Shown here: one piece after another, positions 45,489 through 57,500 of the stretch
Layout: each line of letters starts with the position of its first letter
Position numbering within the stretch: the first letter of the stretch is position 1
Source of the DNA: Neopestalotiopsis rosae
Lineage: Eukaryota > Ascomycota > Sordariomycetes > Amphisphaeriales > Sporocadaceae
DNA: 64,000 nucleotides
Direction of reading: 5' to 3'
NCBI GenBank assembly: GCA_023078685.1
Contig: JALGAS010000001.1
Span: forward strand, 4,526,001 to 4,590,000
Made by a program: the position numbers and the translations under genes
Notes under the pieces: model-generated
Seen by the model: only the letters and a program-made list of their open reading frames with translations
Told to the model about the DNA's origin: nothing
Databases searched by the model: none

Positions 45489-46813
45489 ATGTCTGACAAG
45501 AATAATCAAGGTCTCAGCATTCGCTTGCCTGAGGACATCGAACCCGAGAGTCCGCACAGCGCTCAGCTCCCTATCGAGTATACAGAAAAGCGACCCTTTC
45601 TATCTCCTCCGGCGTCGATCACTTCATCGCAGCTCAAAATGGCCTCCATTCAGAAGATGGAAAACAGTCCGCCGCTGTCTATCCTGGCGTACTGCTTGTC
45701 CTCCATTTCCATGACAGTCGTCAACAAATACGTTGTTTCCGGGTCGTCGTGGAATCTCAACCTTTTCTATCTGGCTGTCCAGGTAAGAAACTGCCCCCGC
45801 TGAGAGCCATTAAGACATGTTCGGCATCTTGGTACTAATACTGCTCGACAGTCGATTGTCTGCATTGCCACCATTGAGGCTTGCAGGCAAATGGGTATGA
45901 TCAAGAACTTGGCTCCCTTCGATGTCAACAAGGGCAAGAGATGGTTCCCTGTGTCTCTGCTCCTCGTGGGTATGATTTACACGTCCACCAAGGCTCTCCA
46001 GTTCCTGTCTGTCCCCGTCTACACCATCTTCAAGAACTTGACCATCATCGTCATCGCCTATGGTGAGGTTCTCTGGTTCGGCGGCAGCGTCACCCCTCTG
46101 GCTCTGCTTTCTTTCGGCCTCATGGTCATGTCTTCGGTCATTGCTGCTTGGGCCGATCTTGGCCACGCCAGTCAGACCGCCGAAGCCGCCGAGGCTCTTG
46201 CCACTCTCAACGCTGGATACGCCTGGATGGGACTGAATGTTTTCTGCACTGCCTCGTACGTTTTGGGCATGCGCAAGGTCATCAAGAACATGAACTTCAA
46301 GGACTGGGACAGTGAGTAGACCGAATTCCGTTTCGTTTCATTTGAAGAGTCGCGCATACTAATTTGAGACCAGCCATGTTCTACAACAACCTGCTCACCA
46401 TCCCCGTCCTCCTGTTCGGCTCCCTCATCGCTGAGGACTGGTCCAGCGCCAACTTCCAGAAGAACTTCCCCGTCGAGAGCCGCAACGCCCTGATGATTGG
46501 CATGATCTACTCTGGAATGGCCGCTATCTTCATCTCTTACTGCTCCGCCTGGTGCATTCGAGTCACCTCTTCGACCACGTACTCCATGGTTGGCGCCTTG
46601 AACAAGCTTCCCATTGCCGTGTCTGGTCTGATCTTCTTCTCGGCTCCCGTGACGGTCGGTTCTGTCTCTGCCATCTTCATTGGTTTCGTCTCTGGTATTG
46701 TGTACGCTTGGGCCAAGGTGCGCCAGTCGCAGGTTGGCAAGTCCGTCCTGCCCACTACGCAGCCTCCCATGAGTGCCAGCTCCCAGAGCAGCAGAGATGC
46801 CGTCAAGTCGTAA
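45489..46813 (+). CDS. gmt1: Golgi GDP-mannose transporter
   Basis: Multi-span Golgi antiporter bringing GDP-mannose in for protein and lipid mannosylation (Vrg4/GmtA family). Exons 45489-45782, 45852-46311 and 46374-46813 give 397 residues. About ten hydrophobic helices follow a cytosolic N-terminus of some 60 residues. Signatures: [14 protein letters not shown] in the first helix, [22 protein letters not shown] (nucleotide-sugar transporter FKNLT motif) and [17 protein letters not shown], which contains the GALNK motif that binds GDP-mannose. The tail is Ser-rich, with a terminal Lys-Ser. The gene is essential in several fungi. It is flanked by long spacers on both sides, and the leader is pyrimidine-rich. 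Confidence 0.96.
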
Positions 46814-48523
46814 ACATCTCGATGTTAGGACGTTTGGCTTGTCAGGTCACTTCAAAGATCTTACGTGGAGACACGACGGGTGAGGGAGAGAGACACAGAG
46901 AGAGAAGTGTAAAAGGACTGTTGTCGATTCTAGAATTACTTGCTAGAATAAGATCAAGATTTCTTTGTCGGCATGATTTTGTCCGGGAACCAAAAAAGCG
47001 GGATTTTGACTAAGCACATGATATGGATACCTCACGAATTTGATGTGGGTTTCCAATCGTAGCCTGTGGAAGGTTGCGTGGGACATGGTTTTACCAGGTG
47101 GTTGGTTGAATCGATCCAAACCCCCTGGCTGTTTACATCTTTATGTGTATATTTTAATCTTTCGACCATCTACCTTCTGGGGAGTTTGGACTCTTGATTT
47201 CGCAGCTGGCGCGATTACATTCTGGCATAGACGTTGGAAGAGGAGGGGCGACGACATTGTTTGGGGGGTAGGGGGTCATACTGATGCATGCTGTATCATT
47301 TTTCTTTTCTTTTTTTTTTCTTTTTACTATCACATAGGAAGGCGTATGATGGTTGTTACAGTGCCACGATACGGGACGGACAGCACATGACGATGCATGT
47401 TATTACACGACTTTGAGACGGCACCTAATAGAAGCATATTCAAATATTAAAACCATGGATTTAATAATGAGCGTTGAAGAACGGCGAGGTTGCAAGGCAC
47501 CGGCGCCTTCTTTCCAGAAGTCCCTCCACGTGTGCAAAGTGTGTTTATTTATGCCATATGGCAAGATTTCAGTATCGACTATAAAATGTCTTGCGGCGTG
47601 CATTATACTTGTGCTATAACTGTCCATTGACCTGTGGGTAGCTGCATTAGGAAACATGCCGTACCCTTCACGATGAAAGTTGACAACCATGTACATAATG
47701 TAAGTCAAGCGTTGAGCTTTTTTGACGGGAACTGCCATGTTAGCAGCAGCGGGTGGTTATCTTAGACGTTGCAGATTTGACTAATAAGGTAATCTAGGGG
47801 TCTGGACTGTGCTGACTTTTGGGGGATGCGCAGGTACAGTGCTGTAGGTACGTACTGCCTACCGTGGATGGAATTTATATATGTAACTCTTTTGCAGGCC
47901 AGCATATGTCAGTGGTTCTCAAAAGAAGTCAGCAGCAGAAAGAGCACCACCACACACCCAGACACACTGACACCAACCAGACCCTGGTCCCCTGGATCGT
48001 CTCAAGCCAAGGGATCTGGCACATGCCCCAGGGGCTTTGGGAGGTCTGGATTGACATTTCATGCTAGGTCAGTCTGCTAGTGCCATGTGACATCACCGCC
48101 TGTTCGCTTCTCTCTTTTTTTGGAGGTCCCTATTCTGAATGGGAATGGAGGCTTGCGCTGTCGTGGTGTTGAATACATGCGTTCCTTTCTCTTCCAAACT
48201 TTGGTCCCCAAAAGCAAAGCCCAACAGTAACATTTCGTGTCTTCTTCTACGCGTGACCTTTTTTGACGGCTGGTCAAGGGGTGCTTGTATATACACCAAC
48301 TGTACCTACTGTACATACTTGCCGACGGCCGACTCGACAAATCATTTGGTAACATGTTGATTTAGCTAAGAGGCGGCATCCATATCCCAACAGTCTTGGC
48401 CCATTCCCACCCTTTTCTCCTCTTTCTCTCTTTTTCTTTTGCTCCTTGCGACTTCGCTCTCTCCCATCCCTTCTCGCCTCTTTTGCCATATTGTTGTGAC
48501 AAGAAACCTCAAGTCGCAGCAGC
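46814..48523. other. 1.7-kb spacer
   Basis: Contains the gmt1 3' end and the promoter of the MBOAT gene. No domain in any ORF. AT-rich around 47280-47700. Confidence 0.6.
48405..48484 (+). promoter_or_regulatory. CT-rich tract before the MBOAT start codon
   Basis: About 80 bases almost purely C and T on the + strand, ending 39 bp before the ATG at 48524. Such tracts often lie at fungal transcription starts; this is inference from position and composition. Confidence 0.5.
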
Positions 48524-50533
48524 ATGATACCCTTTATACACAAACGTGAGAGATCTTCCTGCAGGCTGCGTGGCGTGGGCAGTTGAGACCAAGTCGTTCA
48601 AAATACTGACACGACACCAAAATCACCACAGCTTTCGAGATATTTGCTGGATCCATCGGGGCATCCCCAGATGAACGTAAGTGACAAACAAAGGACTTGA
48701 CCGCTCCGCTATGCTCGTCTTGCTAACACGGGGACTTCCCCTCGAAATAGTCAAGCTTATATTCTCGTTCCTCCTCTCGTACCCTCTCGCGGGCCTACTG
48801 AAGCGCGTTCCAGACGCGCAACCAGCGTACAAGAATGCCTTTATTATCGGGTACGTTGCATGACCCTGCATTACCCCACCAGTTTGGGCGGACTCTGACT
48901 GACGGTATCGACGTTGTGTAGATGCTCCCTCTTTTACCTCGTAGGACTCTTTGACCTATGGGATGGCTTGCGAACCTTGATCATTGCCGCGGGTGGCACG
49001 TATACCCTGGCATATACCCTACGTACCAGCCCATACATGCCATGGATCGGATTCGTCTTCCTGATGGGCCACATGGCCGTGAACCAACTCTCGCGACAGT
49101 TTGCCAACAACCCCGCCGCCGTCGATATCACGGGCGCACAAATGGTGCTGGTCATGAAGCTCTCGGCTTTCTGCTGGAATGTTGCTGACGGCACGTTGCC
49201 CGAGGATCAGTTGTCAGACTTTCAAAAGGACAAGAGAATCGTCAACTTGCCTGGTTTCTTGGACTACGCCGGCTACGTCCTTTTCTTCCCGTCCCTTATG
49301 GCGGGTCCTTCGTTCGACTACAACGAGTACAAGGCCTGGATCGACTGCTCCATGTTTAATGTGCCGGCGACAGTTGACCCGGCCAAGAAGCCCCCGACTC
49401 GCAAGAAGAGAAAGATCCCGCGCAGTGGTACTCCCGCCATGTGGAAGCTCGCAACTGGCTTGGTCTGGATCTTTGCCTTCCTCAAATTCAGCGCATGGTA
49501 CGATTGGCATTTCATGCTCGAGAAGGGCTTTGGTGCCTACTCGTTCCCACGTAAGGTCTTCTTCCTCCACATGGTCGGCTTCACTGCTCGTCTGAAATAC
49601 TATGGCGTCTGGACCCTGACCGAGGGCGCGTGTATTCTTGCCGGCTTGGGTTACAAGGGTATCGACCCTACGACAGGCAAAGTCAGCTGGGATCGCCTGC
49701 AAAACATCAATCCCTGGGGCGTTGAGTCGGCACAGAACAGCCGTGCTTACCTGGAGAACTGGAACATGAACACCAACAAGTGGCTTCGATACTACATCTA
49801 TCTCCGGGTGACACCGCGCAACAAGAAGCCTGGTTTCCGAGCCAGTCTTGCAACCTTTAGCACCAGCGCGTTCTGGCATGGATTCTATCCTGGATACTAT
49901 TTGAGCTTCCTCTTGGCCAGTTTCGTGCAGACTGCCGCAAAGCGTGAGTCTTTATTGTTGCGCTTTGAGCATTCGAGACCATCTCCCCTTAATATGTGCT
50001 AATTCGATATTCTAGATTACCGTCGCAATATCCGCCCCTTTTTCCTCGATCCTGTAGACCAGAAGCCTCTTGCGAGCAAGCGCTACTACGATGTCCTGTC
50101 TTGGCTCGCAACTCAGACGACCTTCTCCTTCGTCGTTGCCCCTTTTGTGATTTTGGACTTTGGCAACTCCGTTGCCGTCTGGTCGCGCGTCTATTTCTAC
50201 GCCATCGTCACGACATTTGCCAGTCTCGCCTTCTTCGCCTCTCCTGGCAAGAAGTGGCTAAAGGCGCAGCACGAAAAGAGAAGCCACGATGCAGGCGTCA
50301 AGATTGTCAAGAACCTGAGCACGGAATCTCTTACTGCGGCAGGAGGGCGCAAGGAGCCCATCCTGGGTCTCAGCCAGGATCCTGAAGCAGACGCAAACGA
50401 GATGGTGGATGAAATTAGAGCTCAGGTCGAGAGAGCCAAGGCCGAGCAGGCCCGGAGACGAAGCCGCGGGCAAAGCCTCCAGGACGCGGTCAAGGAAAAG
50501 ACGCAGTTCCAGTTCAAAACCAAGGCTTTGTAG
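48524..50533 (+). CDS. ale1: MBOAT lysophospholipid acyltransferase (Ale1/Lpt1 type)
   Basis: ER enzyme of the Lands cycle that acylates lysophospholipids with acyl-CoA. Five exons: 48524-48545, 48632-48676, 48751-48850, 48922-49943 and 50016-50533, giving 568 residues. The first three tiny exons code MIPFIHK, PFEIFAGSIGASPDE and LKLIFSFLLSYPLAGLLKRVPD, the conserved N-terminus of fungal Ale1; all phases fit. MBOAT features: LMAGPSFDYNEY, NWNMNTNKWLRYYIYLRV (conserved Asn) and the catalytic histidine H375 in FWHGFYPGYYLSF. About ten hydrophobic segments are visible. The C-terminus is a long charged, probably coiled tail (EMVDEIRAQVERAKAEQARRR) ending in FKTKAL, facing the cytosol by analogy. 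It is convergent with the serine-rich gene. Confidence 0.94.
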
Positions 50534-51535
50534 AGGGGGTCCGGGGTCTATAGGGGTTACAAGGCGTTATACGGGATCTGTACCCAGTTGCCTACAGCAC
50601 ATACCAAAGTCGATATTGAGTGGCTGGCAACAAAGACAACTGGCCATAATCTTGGTGACGATTCAGCTGAGGCCAAGTCGACGCCAAAAAGGCCACTGCA
50701 GTAGGTTAGATGGTTTGAATTACCTGAATATGCCACAGAGGAGACGATGCAGAAGTAAAAATAAATACAGCATGGAGCCTTGCTTTGCACATGCCATTTG
50801 ATATCGCCTACTAGCAAGATGTGATGCGTTCAAAGTCGATGTGAAACAAGAAATGAGCACCCGACATGGCTGGGACAATAAATTTTGGGCGGGAAAATAG
50901 TTATTAAGTATATGCTATTCTCTTTTGCAAGCCATGAATGCCAAGCACTCTCTGCTTTGTTTCTTTGTACAATTGGTATCGCGTGCGAAGTCTCGTCACC
51001 GCAGCACGATGATCCTCTCCGAATTGGCCAATATCCCATCAGCTTTCCCTTCCACCTCTCTAACTTTCTAATCTGTAGATCAGATCCTACACCTCTCTCT
51101 CTCAAGAGTTTCCCGGGTATCAGAGACAATATGATTTGAAGGAAATCTGGGGGTCATTAACATTGCGTGGCGTTTTTCCGAAAAACTCCCTTTCCTTGCT
51201 TCTTCTGTATATCTTCTCCTCCTTGAGCCCTCGAAATAATATAAGAGGAGCCCTCGATGCTGATTCCACGCACACAAGGGGAAGAAAAAATCATTTCGCT
51301 TGGTCTATAATAAACGACGATGGTCGTTTTGAGAATGCTTGGAATAAAAGAAAAATATAACAAGTCCGCTGTGACTTGTAACATAGTCGGAAAATAAAAA
51401 CTTAATTTTGTGGATGAAAAAAATGTACACTGTCGAAAAGTAGGTTTGATTCGACTGTCTCGCGTTCTGTTGGGGCCGAAATGCGCGTGAGGCTGTAAAG
51501 GGTGTTTGTTGGGCCAAGGCCGGGCTTATGTTATT
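50534..51535. other. Convergent spacer MBOAT / serine-rich gene
   Basis: 1.0 kb, AT-rich, between two facing stop codons. Nothing recognised. Confidence 0.65.
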
Positions 51536-54535
51536 TTATGACTGGCTCATGTTTTGCCAATAGCCAATGACGGCCAAGGCAATAATGGCTCCAATGACCA
51601 AGAGACCAAAGACGCTCATGATTCGGTTCATGTTGCGCCACCATCTGGCACTCAGATATCGCTTCTTGTCGGTCGCTCGTGTCTGCTTCGCTAGCGGTTC
51701 TGGGGTTTCGGGGATCTTGAATTGAGTCGTGCTGTACCCGCGCTCGACGATGTCAAGGGTAGACCTTGGCGGCAACGGCAGGAATGAAGCAATCATCCAG
51801 GCAAAAGGGAAGATGAAGCCGAAAGCAAACAGAAACACCTGTCTGTTGCGCGCTCCAAAGATACCCTTTTCCGAGGCCTTTGGTGGGCCCTGCCACATGC
51901 TTGGGTCTTGTGCTCGGCGATCCTCTTCCAAGTGTGGAGACCACAAACTGCTCGTCATTCGTTTCAGACCTTTGTGAAGGCCCGAGAAACGCCTGGGAAT
52001 GTCCGGCGATGTAGGACTTGCGTCGGGGTCGAAGTCTCTGGGCCGCCTCCGCGGGCTGAAAAGAGTGGACGGGAAGTCATCATCCCTAGGAGAGCCCGTG
52101 GTTCTAAAGGAACTTGCTGGTCGACTGTCATCCGAGTATGACATGATTGAGGGTGCTTGATGCCACTTGCGCTCGCCGCTGCCATAGTAAATCCTGGCCC
52201 ATTGCGGCAGGTTTGAAGTGCTCATACCAGCCCGCGAGCTGATGGAAGATCGCAGACTCCTGTCCGAGGATTTGTGGTTGAGCATGTGAGAAAGTCGAGG
52301 GCGAGATCCCTTGTGGTGTAGTTGATGCAAATCAGCCAAACCGTCGCCATCCTCGTCGTGGTCACGAATAGTGGGCTGTGCGCCATCTCTGCCTCCACGC
52401 ATCATGAAAGGGCCAGAGCTCGACCTGGTATGAGAACGCGAGTCTGAAGAAGAGAGCTCTTCGCCTAAGATAGACGACGATATGCTCAACATCTGTCGGC
52501 TGTGTCTGCTGCTATGGCCAATACTCCGGTCTTGTACAGACGACGATAGTACCGACGAGGATGATAGGTGGCGCGAAGCCAAATCGCTGCCCTCGTCTTC
52601 GGACATGACGGTCGAGAGCTGAGAACTCCATACGTGAGGTTGCGGTTCCATGCGTGGCGCCGGTTGTATCTGACGTGGCGCCGGGTTATGGTGAACAGCT
52701 CTGGGCTGGGTCGGCCATGCAGGTTGCTGTAGAGATGTGATCGAGGGAGTCGTAGCTAGGCGTACAACGTTTGGCGTGCCTCCAGTAATCAAGGATGCGG
52801 TGTCCGCAGTTGCCAAACTCGATATCGACGAGAACGAATTCGCACGTCGGAGGCTTTCTCTAGAAGCCTGTCTGCTATACCCGGGGTTTGGCGAGTCTCT
52901 TCCAAGCGGGTTCAACGGGCGAACAAGCAAGCTCTCCTGGGAGTATTGGTCGCGTGATGCAACACTGCCGTCAAAGGACTGAGGTCGCGGACCCCGAGGC
53001 CTCGGCGGAATTGATGACGCGGGAGATGAGCCACCGGCATGCACGAAATAGTTCCCCTGCTGAATTGATGATGCAGGAGACGAGTCACCAGCATTCACAA
53101 AATAGTTCCCCCTACTCGCAGGTCCAGTCACAGATACTTGAGGCGAGTGGTCATAGGCTCGTGGCGGCGATGATTCGTAGGCACGTGGTGGTGTCGAGTC
53201 GTAGGCTCGCTCTGGAGAAGAGTCGTAGGCTCGCGGTGGTGACGAATCATAGGCTCGCGCGGGGGAAGAGTCATAAGGCCCCCGGGGTGGTGATGATTCG
53301 TTTGCTCGGGGTGGCGACGATTCTCCAAATACTTGAAAGTTGGACGAGCTCGAAGATGGATTTACCGGTGAGCCCTCCGAGTCAGTGTCGGCTGGTGAGC
53401 TTTGGGCCAGGACCTTGACATTAACTGTGTCTTCATCGATGGTCGACTCTGTCACTTGAGAGGTCTGTGATCTCCAGGAGGGTTTCGCCGTCAAGATGGA
53501 AGAAGCGAACTTTGGAGATGGAGGCGCCTCGTTATAGGGCAACAGAGTTGATGAGCTAGGTTGCTCAGCAATTTCTTTGCCTTTGCCTTTGTCGGTTGGA
53601 TACGATGATGATTCTACCCGCCGCAGACCACCTATCATGCGCGAGCTCCAGGAGGATGTAGATTGATCTTCCGGGGCCTCTGTCGAAACCAGGGAGGCCG
53701 GTGTGAAGGGCGAGACACCACGTTCGGCCAGTGAGCTCAATGCGGAGCTGCGCCGGTCGTCATCAGCTGCATCAGACGAAAATCCGTCATGCGAGGTCAC
53801 AATTGACACAGTAGAATAAGTTGACGGCGGCGGTGATCTAATGGTAGAGTCCGAGATGGCCGACTGGGCCGACTGGGCTGAAAGTCGTTGTTGTGAATGA
53901 GGATTATTTCCAGTGGGCTTGAGTACAATGGAAAAGGTCTTGCTGTCGGGATGCAGGGCAATGTGATTTGCTCGTCGCGACCGGGGCGTCTTGGACGGCG
54001 ACGTGATTGCAGCGCCATGCTGCTGAATATCCGGAGGCGGATCGAGGCCACTCATGGTGCTGCTTCTCCTGCCATACGAGGGCTTGCTATAGCCAGGGGG
54101 GTTTGGTGTGGAGGGTCCTGCGCCAGAATCCGAACCGGGTTTCGTCCCTGAAACGCCTCTGCCCTTGGCCTCGCCGAATGAGGCGACGGAAGAGGTAGGC
54201 GATGTCAGTATCGAGCTGGGATGTGTTGCAGACAGTCCATGTTGAGCAGGAGAGGTTTTCTTTTTCGTCTGCGGTGCCGGTTGGGTTTGGAAGGATGTGA
54301 ATGGGTCCTTCCAATTAACATTGTGGCTGCTGCTGCGGCGCCTGTGATCTGTAGGCTGTTCATGGGCGTCCCCTGTTATGGAATCCCCTTCGAGGTCTCC
54401 GCTTAGTCGTGGTGGAGAATACGGAACAAGTCGAATGCCGCCAGAGAGCCTGTCTCTCTTCTCCGTCTCATTATTGACTGGTGTCGTGGGACGACGAGAG
54501 CGGGACGACGGCGACAAAGATGGCCGAGAGGACAT
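51536..54535 (-). CDS. Serine-rich protein with two C-terminal membrane spans
   Basis: Single-exon gene of 999 residues. I do not recognise a characterised function; similar serine-rich membrane proteins are annotated across Pezizomycotina. Residues 1 to about 880 are predicted disordered: Ser/Pro/Arg-rich with many SP and TP sites. A tandem repeat of about nine residues (AYDSSPPR and variants) covers roughly residues 408-465. Two copies of GNYFVxAGxSSPASSI follow at about 475-515. A more conserved-looking block precedes the membrane part (WARIYYGSGERKWHQAPSI and RRFSGLHKGLKRMTSSLWSPH). Two hydrophobic helices lie at about 900-919 (FLFAFGFIFPFAWMIASF) and 975-991 (VFGLLVIGAIIALAVIG), joined by a basic loop of about 50 residues. 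This suggests a cytosolic phosphorylated tail anchored in a membrane. Confidence 0.85.
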   Translation of the reverse strand: MSSRPSLSPSSRSRRPTTPVNNETEKRDRLSGGIRLVPYSPPRLSGDLEGDSITGDAHEQPTDHRRRSSSHNVNWKDPFTSFQTQPAPQTKKKTSPAQHGLSATHPSSILTSPTSSVASFGEAKGRGVSGTKPGSDSGAGPSTPNPPGYSKPSYGRRSSTMSGLDPPPDIQQHGAAITSPSKTPRSRRANHIALHPDSKTFSIVLKPTGNNPHSQQRLSAQSAQSAISDSTIRSPPPSTYSTVSIVTSHDGFSSDAADDDRRSSALSSLAERGVSPFTPASLVSTEAPEDQSTSSWSSRMIGGLRRVESSSYPTDKGKGKEIAEQPSSSTLLPYNEAPPSPKFASSILTAKPSWRSQTSQVTESTIDEDTVNVKVLAQSSPADTDSEGSPVNPSSSSSNFQVFGESSPPRANESSPPRGPYDSSPARAYDSSPPRAYDSSPERAYDSTPPRAYESSPPRAYDHSPQVSVTGPASRGNYFVNAGDSSPASSIQQGNYFVHAGGSSPASSIPPRPRGPRPQSFDGSVASRDQYSQESLLVRPLNPLGRDSPNPGYSRQASRESLRRANSFSSISSLATADTASLITGGTPNVVRLATTPSITSLQQPAWPTQPRAVHHNPAPRQIQPAPRMEPQPHVWSSQLSTVMSEDEGSDLASRHLSSSSVLSSSVQDRSIGHSSRHSRQMLSISSSILGEELSSSDSRSHTRSSSGPFMMRGGRDGAQPTIRDHDEDGDGLADLHQLHHKGSRPRLSHMLNHKSSDRSLRSSISSRAGMSTSNLPQWARIYYGSGERKWHQAPSIMSYSDDSRPASSFRTTGSPRDDDFPSTLFSPRRRPRDFDPDASPTSPDIPRRFSGLHKGLKRMTSSLWSPHLEEDRRAQDPSMWQGPPKASEKGIFGARNRQVFLFAFGFIFPFAWMIASFLPLPPRSTLDIVERGYSTTQFKIPETPEPLAKQTRATDKKRYLSARWWRNMNRIMSVFGLLVIGAIIALAVIGYWQNMSQS
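53140..53310 (-). repeat. Tandem coding repeat AYDSSPPR in the serine-rich gene
   Basis: About six to seven 27-bp units coding (R)AYDSSPPR and variants (PYDSSPAR, AYDSSPER, AYDSTPPR, AYESSPPR, AYDHSP). Codon differences between units suggest an old rather than freshly expanded array, but copy number may vary among strains. Confidence 0.85.
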
Positions 54536-57500
54536 CCTCCTTTGCGGGACTGGGGCCGAAGCTTAGCTAAGTTGTCTCCCAGGTCCAGTGACTACCGTAT
54601 TGTCATGTGCGTTCCCATATCGACCATGGATAAATCCGAAAGAAGTTGGCGATTTGTTGGCGGCCGCTGTCGCTCGGTTGTGTGTGTGAGAGAGCGATCG
54701 TCCTATATTCTCTTTCCTCTTGGGTGGCCCAGCCGTGTTTCTTCGTTATCGTCCGGGATTTTTTGATGAGATCGTCAACCACAAATTCCAAGCCAGCAAG
54801 CTTTTGCAGATCCTGGCTGCCGTCGAGTAACCAAACAGAAACAATAAAAAAACCAAAGAGCTACTAGAGATGTCTCTTTAGGCAAAAAGAAAAAGCAAAA
54901 GAAGGAAAACTGAGAAGACCAGGGTGGAAATGAGAGTTTGGGTAGCTGAGTAGTTATAGCTATCAATAGCAAAAAATGAGCGATCCAGGTCTTTGGTGGT
55001 TTGGTTAGGAGCGCATAACCAGATATAGGTAATGCCGTAATTAGTAGTGGTTTAGGTGTGTGAGAACGAGTGTAAGGCCGAACATAGTCTGGCTCATATG
55101 AAGAGGGTTGGATAAAAACGAATGTAAGGTAGGGGGACCCCCTTTGTCAATTGTCAAGGCAAGGCACGCAAATGGTCAAGGTACCACACGGTTTCCGCAA
55201 CACAAAGCCCAAAGGGAAGAGAAAGGAACAGCAAAAAAAGAGGAAACGAGGCCGGAGAAGAGGTTGGCGGGAGGATATTGGCTCTTCTTGGTTTTCGCCT
55301 GGGCCGTTCGGCCACGATCGATTGGCTCACGAACCGTAGAACGGCGCCTGTCAAGCTATGCGAGCTAACGGAGCGCCAGGGTTGCATTGAGCAGGCCGTT
55401 GATGAACTAATGTGAGCAAGGAGCGCTGAAGGAGACCAGCAATTTTTGGAATGGCCTTTCAGTACGCTTGTACTTTGCTCTTGATCAACAGGGGACCCGG
55501 GGGACGGTGACTGGGACATTTCATTATTAGCATGGTACCTGTCTACAGTAAATTCTGGACCTCTTTATTTAACAGGCCAGGCCTGGCATGCCGGCCACTT
55601 TGCCGCACGTCTTCCTTATCTGCGTGCCAATGAAGCGATGACGAGTGTTGCTGCTTGCAGCTGCTTCGTGCTTCGTGCTGCTGCTGCTAGTCAGGTAAGT
55701 GAGAATGTATACAGTAGTAATGTAGCATTTTACAAAGAGCGAGGGAGGCATGCTTTGGCTGCATTAGATGGTCAATAGTGATGCGCGGTCGTCCCACTGA
55801 ATTGCTGGCACAGTTCGCGTTCGCAGCAATCCATTCGCAGCCATAGGCCACTGGAGTCGCGTCGGTGCTGCAGCTCTCCTGCAGGTCTGCTGTGCGATGA
55901 AATTAGGTAGGATGACAAGAGAGGCTGTGACCCAGACAGCCCGGCGCTGAGTAGCATAGGTTGAACGCCCGCGGTTTCTCTCACAATACGCAGCTCGAGG
56001 TAGGGTAGGTACGTATGTAGCTAGGTACCGACCGTACCTTGTGCTGGGCTTGTGTTGCTGGACTGAATGGCATGCAACTCCCAGACGAGCCAGATGGACT
56101 AGAGCCCTTCAAATGCCATGATCCATCCCACTCTAATGCCCGTTATTAGCTGAAGAGGCGTCGACGGTTTTTTTTTCTTCTGTCTCATCAGGCGCCGCTG
56201 GCCGCTTGTTTACAGGTCCGGCGCTCGGCTTGTGGAATATAGCAAGAAACTGTCCCGCGAACTTGTGCTCCGCGTGCCGTCTTGTAAGTGGTGGTAGTAC
56301 TATTCTATTGTCATGGAAGGTTATCTTGTCATCGGCCGAGGCCTGTCTTTCCTTGATCCCGCTCTGATCCGCCCCGGGAAGCAAAAGAGACAATGGCCCA
56401 GGGGCCGCGGTCGCCCAACCTAATAACCTGGGTCTGCTCATCTGGGAGGTTTGAGTGGCAGCCGGGCGGTGAGACTTGAGTGGTGGCCTGTGAACTGGGT
56501 CAAAGAGAGCCCAGCAAGCCCATCCATTCAGGTTTTTTTTCCTCTGTGGTCCGGGAAGCCAGGCGAGCCAGGGTTGCCAGGCACGAGAAATTGATGAAGT
56601 CGCCAGCTCGATATTAGCTAGTGTATGACCCAGGGGCTAAAGGGCCTGGGGCTGATCGGCAAGCCCCAGGTTCCATTCTTTACCTAAACTTGCGAGCGTT
56701 TGGACGCGAGCGAATCCACTGCACCGTAACAGTGTGTAATGAGTGAGTGGAAAGGCTCGAAAGGGTTCGTGACCTCGCTTGGCGGTAGTTGGTTGGTCTT
56801 TTCTTTTCCGGTCCCAAACGATGAAATCTTTTGCAGTAGTGTCGAGCGAACATCCGCTGGCCATGTGCTTGCAAACCGTTACTGTGTAGCCCCAAATGCC
56901 AGATGCATAGTATTACTATGTAAGAATGCCCCTGGCCCCTACATAAGAGTGTGCATTGAGTTCAGCGGCGCGGCACGCCAAGAACGTGCATCTCCCTTCC
57001 CTTTTCTGTCATTGATGCATCTGGTCTCTGGCCTGAATTGGATTGATTGATTGCAACGGGCATTGGGCTGTCTCGGCTGGGCAGTGCTGTGCGGGCTGGC
57101 GGGAAACAACGCGTCTAGGAACCGCGGAGGGTTCGGAACAATGCACAGTTATATTACCATATTTATGCAGCACAAGCAAGTCAATACGTACAGCATTAAG
57201 CCCACGTTACAGTCGCGATCCAATTCTCTATGTATATACATACATTACCTTTTTGACAGGTGGGATGGAAGCTTGGCCGTTGTCGATCTACCTTAAATTC
57301 CGTTAATTGCGGAAGGGATGATTTGTTTTATGACTCTGATACTCTCTGACGTGGTTCAATGTACTCCAAGCCACCTGGATGAGAGTGGTTGTCAAATACC
57401 CACCTGCCACCCAGCGGCCAGTATGTATCTCAGTGTTGGCAAGTACTACTTCATTGACCAGACACTTGGCATGCTCGTCATCATTTTTGGAAAAGACGAA

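Noticed and set aside
41204..50533. A metabolic gene cluster (adi1, SDR, transporter, acyltransferase)
   Set aside because: The products belong to unrelated housekeeping pathways and there is no core synthase or cluster regulator.
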